64,000 nucleotides of DNA from Sesamum alatum. Lineage: Eukaryota > Streptophyta > Magnoliopsida > Lamiales > Pedaliaceae. The stretch is from positions 8,742,001-8,806,000 of the forward strand of contig JACGWO010000003.1 in NCBI GenBank assembly GCA_034509735.1. The letters are read 5' to 3'. Numbering within the stretch: the stretch's first letter is position 1; every line of letters starts with the position of its first letter. The notes under the pieces are model-generated. The model was not told the DNA's origin and made no database searches. It saw only the letters and a program-made list of their open reading frames with translations. Shown piece by piece: positions 62,513 through 64,000 of the stretch. A program made the position numbers and the translations under genes.

Positions 62513-64000
62513 TTTTAAATCTACATTTAGAAAACAACGCGCGATCAGCAGAAAATAAAGACGGTGGTTTGATGAAATAATTAAATGCTTGGTCTTTAGT
62601 CATTTAATCCTCCCACTATTTTATACGAAAACACGGTACTCTCAAACGTGATTTCGGAAAATCCTTTCCTAGTGGGCTTGGGATCCACAGCAATTTTTCC
62701 CATACCCCGCTTTTACGATTCGCATGGAAAAGATCCTGTGGGAGGTATTCCATACCATTCTCGTTCCACGAGATTCCCAAGATTATTGCCTCACCCTTTC
62801 GCATGATCCCGAGGACTCCAAGCGAATCATGCTAATTGGGCGTTAGACCCGACCCAATCGACCGAGCCATGGACCCACTAGTACCCCCAGGACTCGTGAG
62901 ACAGGTAACAGCAGCCCATTTTTCATTCATGACACAGTGCAGCTTCTTTTAAGTACAATAACGTGCCACGACTCGTGAGACCACGCTATTGACCTAAAAC
63001 AGCTTCCTCACTATGCCACGGATTGGAAGGCATGGACGAACTCCTAGAGTTCATGTCTACTTTATCTAGGGTCTAATATTTCAACATTGGTCCAACCAAT
63101 GTGAGAATAGTGAATGACCGAGATCTCATAATATATATGCATACATTCATCCATAATGCATAAATAAAATCCATCCATAGCAGTTATATGATAAATAAAA
63201 GCCATTCATCCATCATAATAACCACATGCAAAATTAAAGCCTAGCACGCCCCTGTTGGCTGATCACGAGCCCGAATCCTATGCGATCCACTGAGCCCGCA
63301 GTGGATCTATGGTCAATCTAGGGTTGGTCCTATACTATTACAATAATAGTAACCAAATCATCATGCTGATGGGCCTTGGTCTCTTTTCTCTTTCTTCACT
63401 TCATGGAAAACTCCAAGGGACCTCCGGTCTGGGCTCTCCATGTGGTCCTTCCTTCTTCTCCACCAATTACAAAAAGAAACCTCACTCCTAGTCTACTCTC
63501 ATTACATATAAAAAATAGAAACCCTAGCGAAAACCCGGGGGGAGTACATAAGGAGGGAGGTAGAAAGCCTTATTATTCCAAGGCACTAGAAAGAGAGAAG
63601 GAGAAAGCAGTTAAAGAGGCACACAGGCCCAACAGAAAATTAAACCATACATTCGGTCTAGGGCTCGTGATCATCCATTTCCATCCAACACACGTAATTA
63701 CATGATCCAATCACATAATCATAATATTCCAGCAACACATGATTTCCAATCATATTAATCCAAGATGAAAATAAATGAACATATGCGCAACGTGTGAAAA
63801 TAAAAAAAAAATATAAATATTGGTAATATTAATCTTTTTTCTCGTTTTAGGAAAACCTTTCCTCATTATCCTAAGTAAAATAACCCCGGGATTCCAAATC
63901 CAATTTATTTTACTCCTAAAATAATGTCTTTAGGAACTTAGGAAAAATTGAACCCAAAAAAACAATTTTTCAGAATTAATTCAAAATTAAAACTGAAAAT
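62513..64000 (-). mobile_element. E8 leader, gag-proximal 1.5 kb
   Basis: Contains TATAAAAT (minus, 62,625-62,618), the blocks shared with E1 (CGTAAAAGCGGGG, AAGCCCACTAGGAAA), paired CACGAGTCGTG palindromes (about 62,893 and 62,970) and the perfect 9-bp hairpin (63,284-63,307). The pyrimidine tract region follows (about 63,530-63,610), and AT-rich sequence up to the window edge. The GC-rich block and primer site would be to the right. Confidence 0.8.

Larger units (their letters stand above)
56786..64000 (-). mobile_element. Copia element E8, minus strand, 5' part outside window
   Basis: Minus-strand order: leader (64,000-62,513), gag-protease, integrase, RT, deleted RNase H, PPT, 3' LTR (58,746-56,786). 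Its LTR interrupts pol of E7 after GACAT (56,781-56,785). Its opposite orientation inside a plus-strand element is direct evidence of insertion and not tandem recombination. Its 5' LTR should lie a few hundred bp to about 3 kb right of the window. Confidence 0.9.

Noticed and set aside
62616..62804. Leader ORF of about 62 codons before gag (minus), readable also in E1 (14,110-14,307) and partly in E7
   Set aside because: Comparing E1 with E7 codon by codon, changes are not concentrated in third positions and E3 has an internal stop, so conservation looks like nucleotide-level constraint and not protein coding.

Overview
This window is nuclear DNA of a flowering plant, most likely a eudicot. 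The evidence is a split CIPK/SOS2-type protein kinase gene with AT-rich introns and consensus GT/AG splice sites, a plant L1-type LINE, a Mutator-type MITE, a pogo/Emigrant-like remnant, and about 50 kb of Ty1/copia elements primed by initiator Met-tRNA. I could not fix the species.

Left part (1-11,960). A decayed plant LINE (+ strand, about 1-4,590) carries a 418-bp MITE with perfect 9-bp target duplications. It lies in or beside an intron of the only host gene I can support, a CIPK24/SOS2-like kinase on the minus strand. Six coding exons (4,807-6,917) cover residues 1-179 of the kinase domain; the rest of the gene would lie left of the window, beyond the LINE. Upstream of the kinase come about 1.4 kb of AT-rich intergenic DNA, a pogo-like transposase fragment, and a minus-strand LTR (9,485-10,180) with its polypurine tract and an unassigned internal region.

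Right part (11,960-64,000). This is almost entirely one copia family (and a diverged sister) with unusually large non-coding parts: LTRs of about 2 kb and leaders of about 2.1-3.3 kb between the primer binding site and gag. I number the elements E1 to E8, plus an unrelated LTR element D. E1 and E2 are old, minus-strand and truncated. E3, E4, E5, E6 and E7 are on the plus strand, and E8 is on the minus strand and leaves the window. Breakpoints show nesting: E3 sits in the LTR of E2, E4 in pol of E3, D in the leader of E4, E6 in D, E5 in the leader of E6, E7 in gag of E6, and E8 in pol of E7. A solo LTR with a perfect 5-bp TSD sits inside the LTR of E4. None of the outer plus-strand shells closes inside the window, so their right halves should follow in reverse order beyond 64,000.

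Every gag-pol copy is broken by frameshifts, stops, deletions or insertions, but E5, E7 and E8 keep long readable stretches (UBN2-type gag, CCHC knuckle, DTG protease, HHCC/DDE integrase, YVDD reverse transcriptase). The most interesting material is non-coding. The leaders carry a GC-rich block of short perfect hairpins, one of which (10-bp arms GCGCGCAGGC/GCCTGCGCGC) recurs in E3, E4, E5, E6 and E7. A second 9-bp hairpin and a TATA box about 100-115 bp before gag are conserved even in the diverged copies. The LTRs carry a cluster of six W-box cores just upstream of their TATA box. All identity statements are by eye; no alignment or database search was run.
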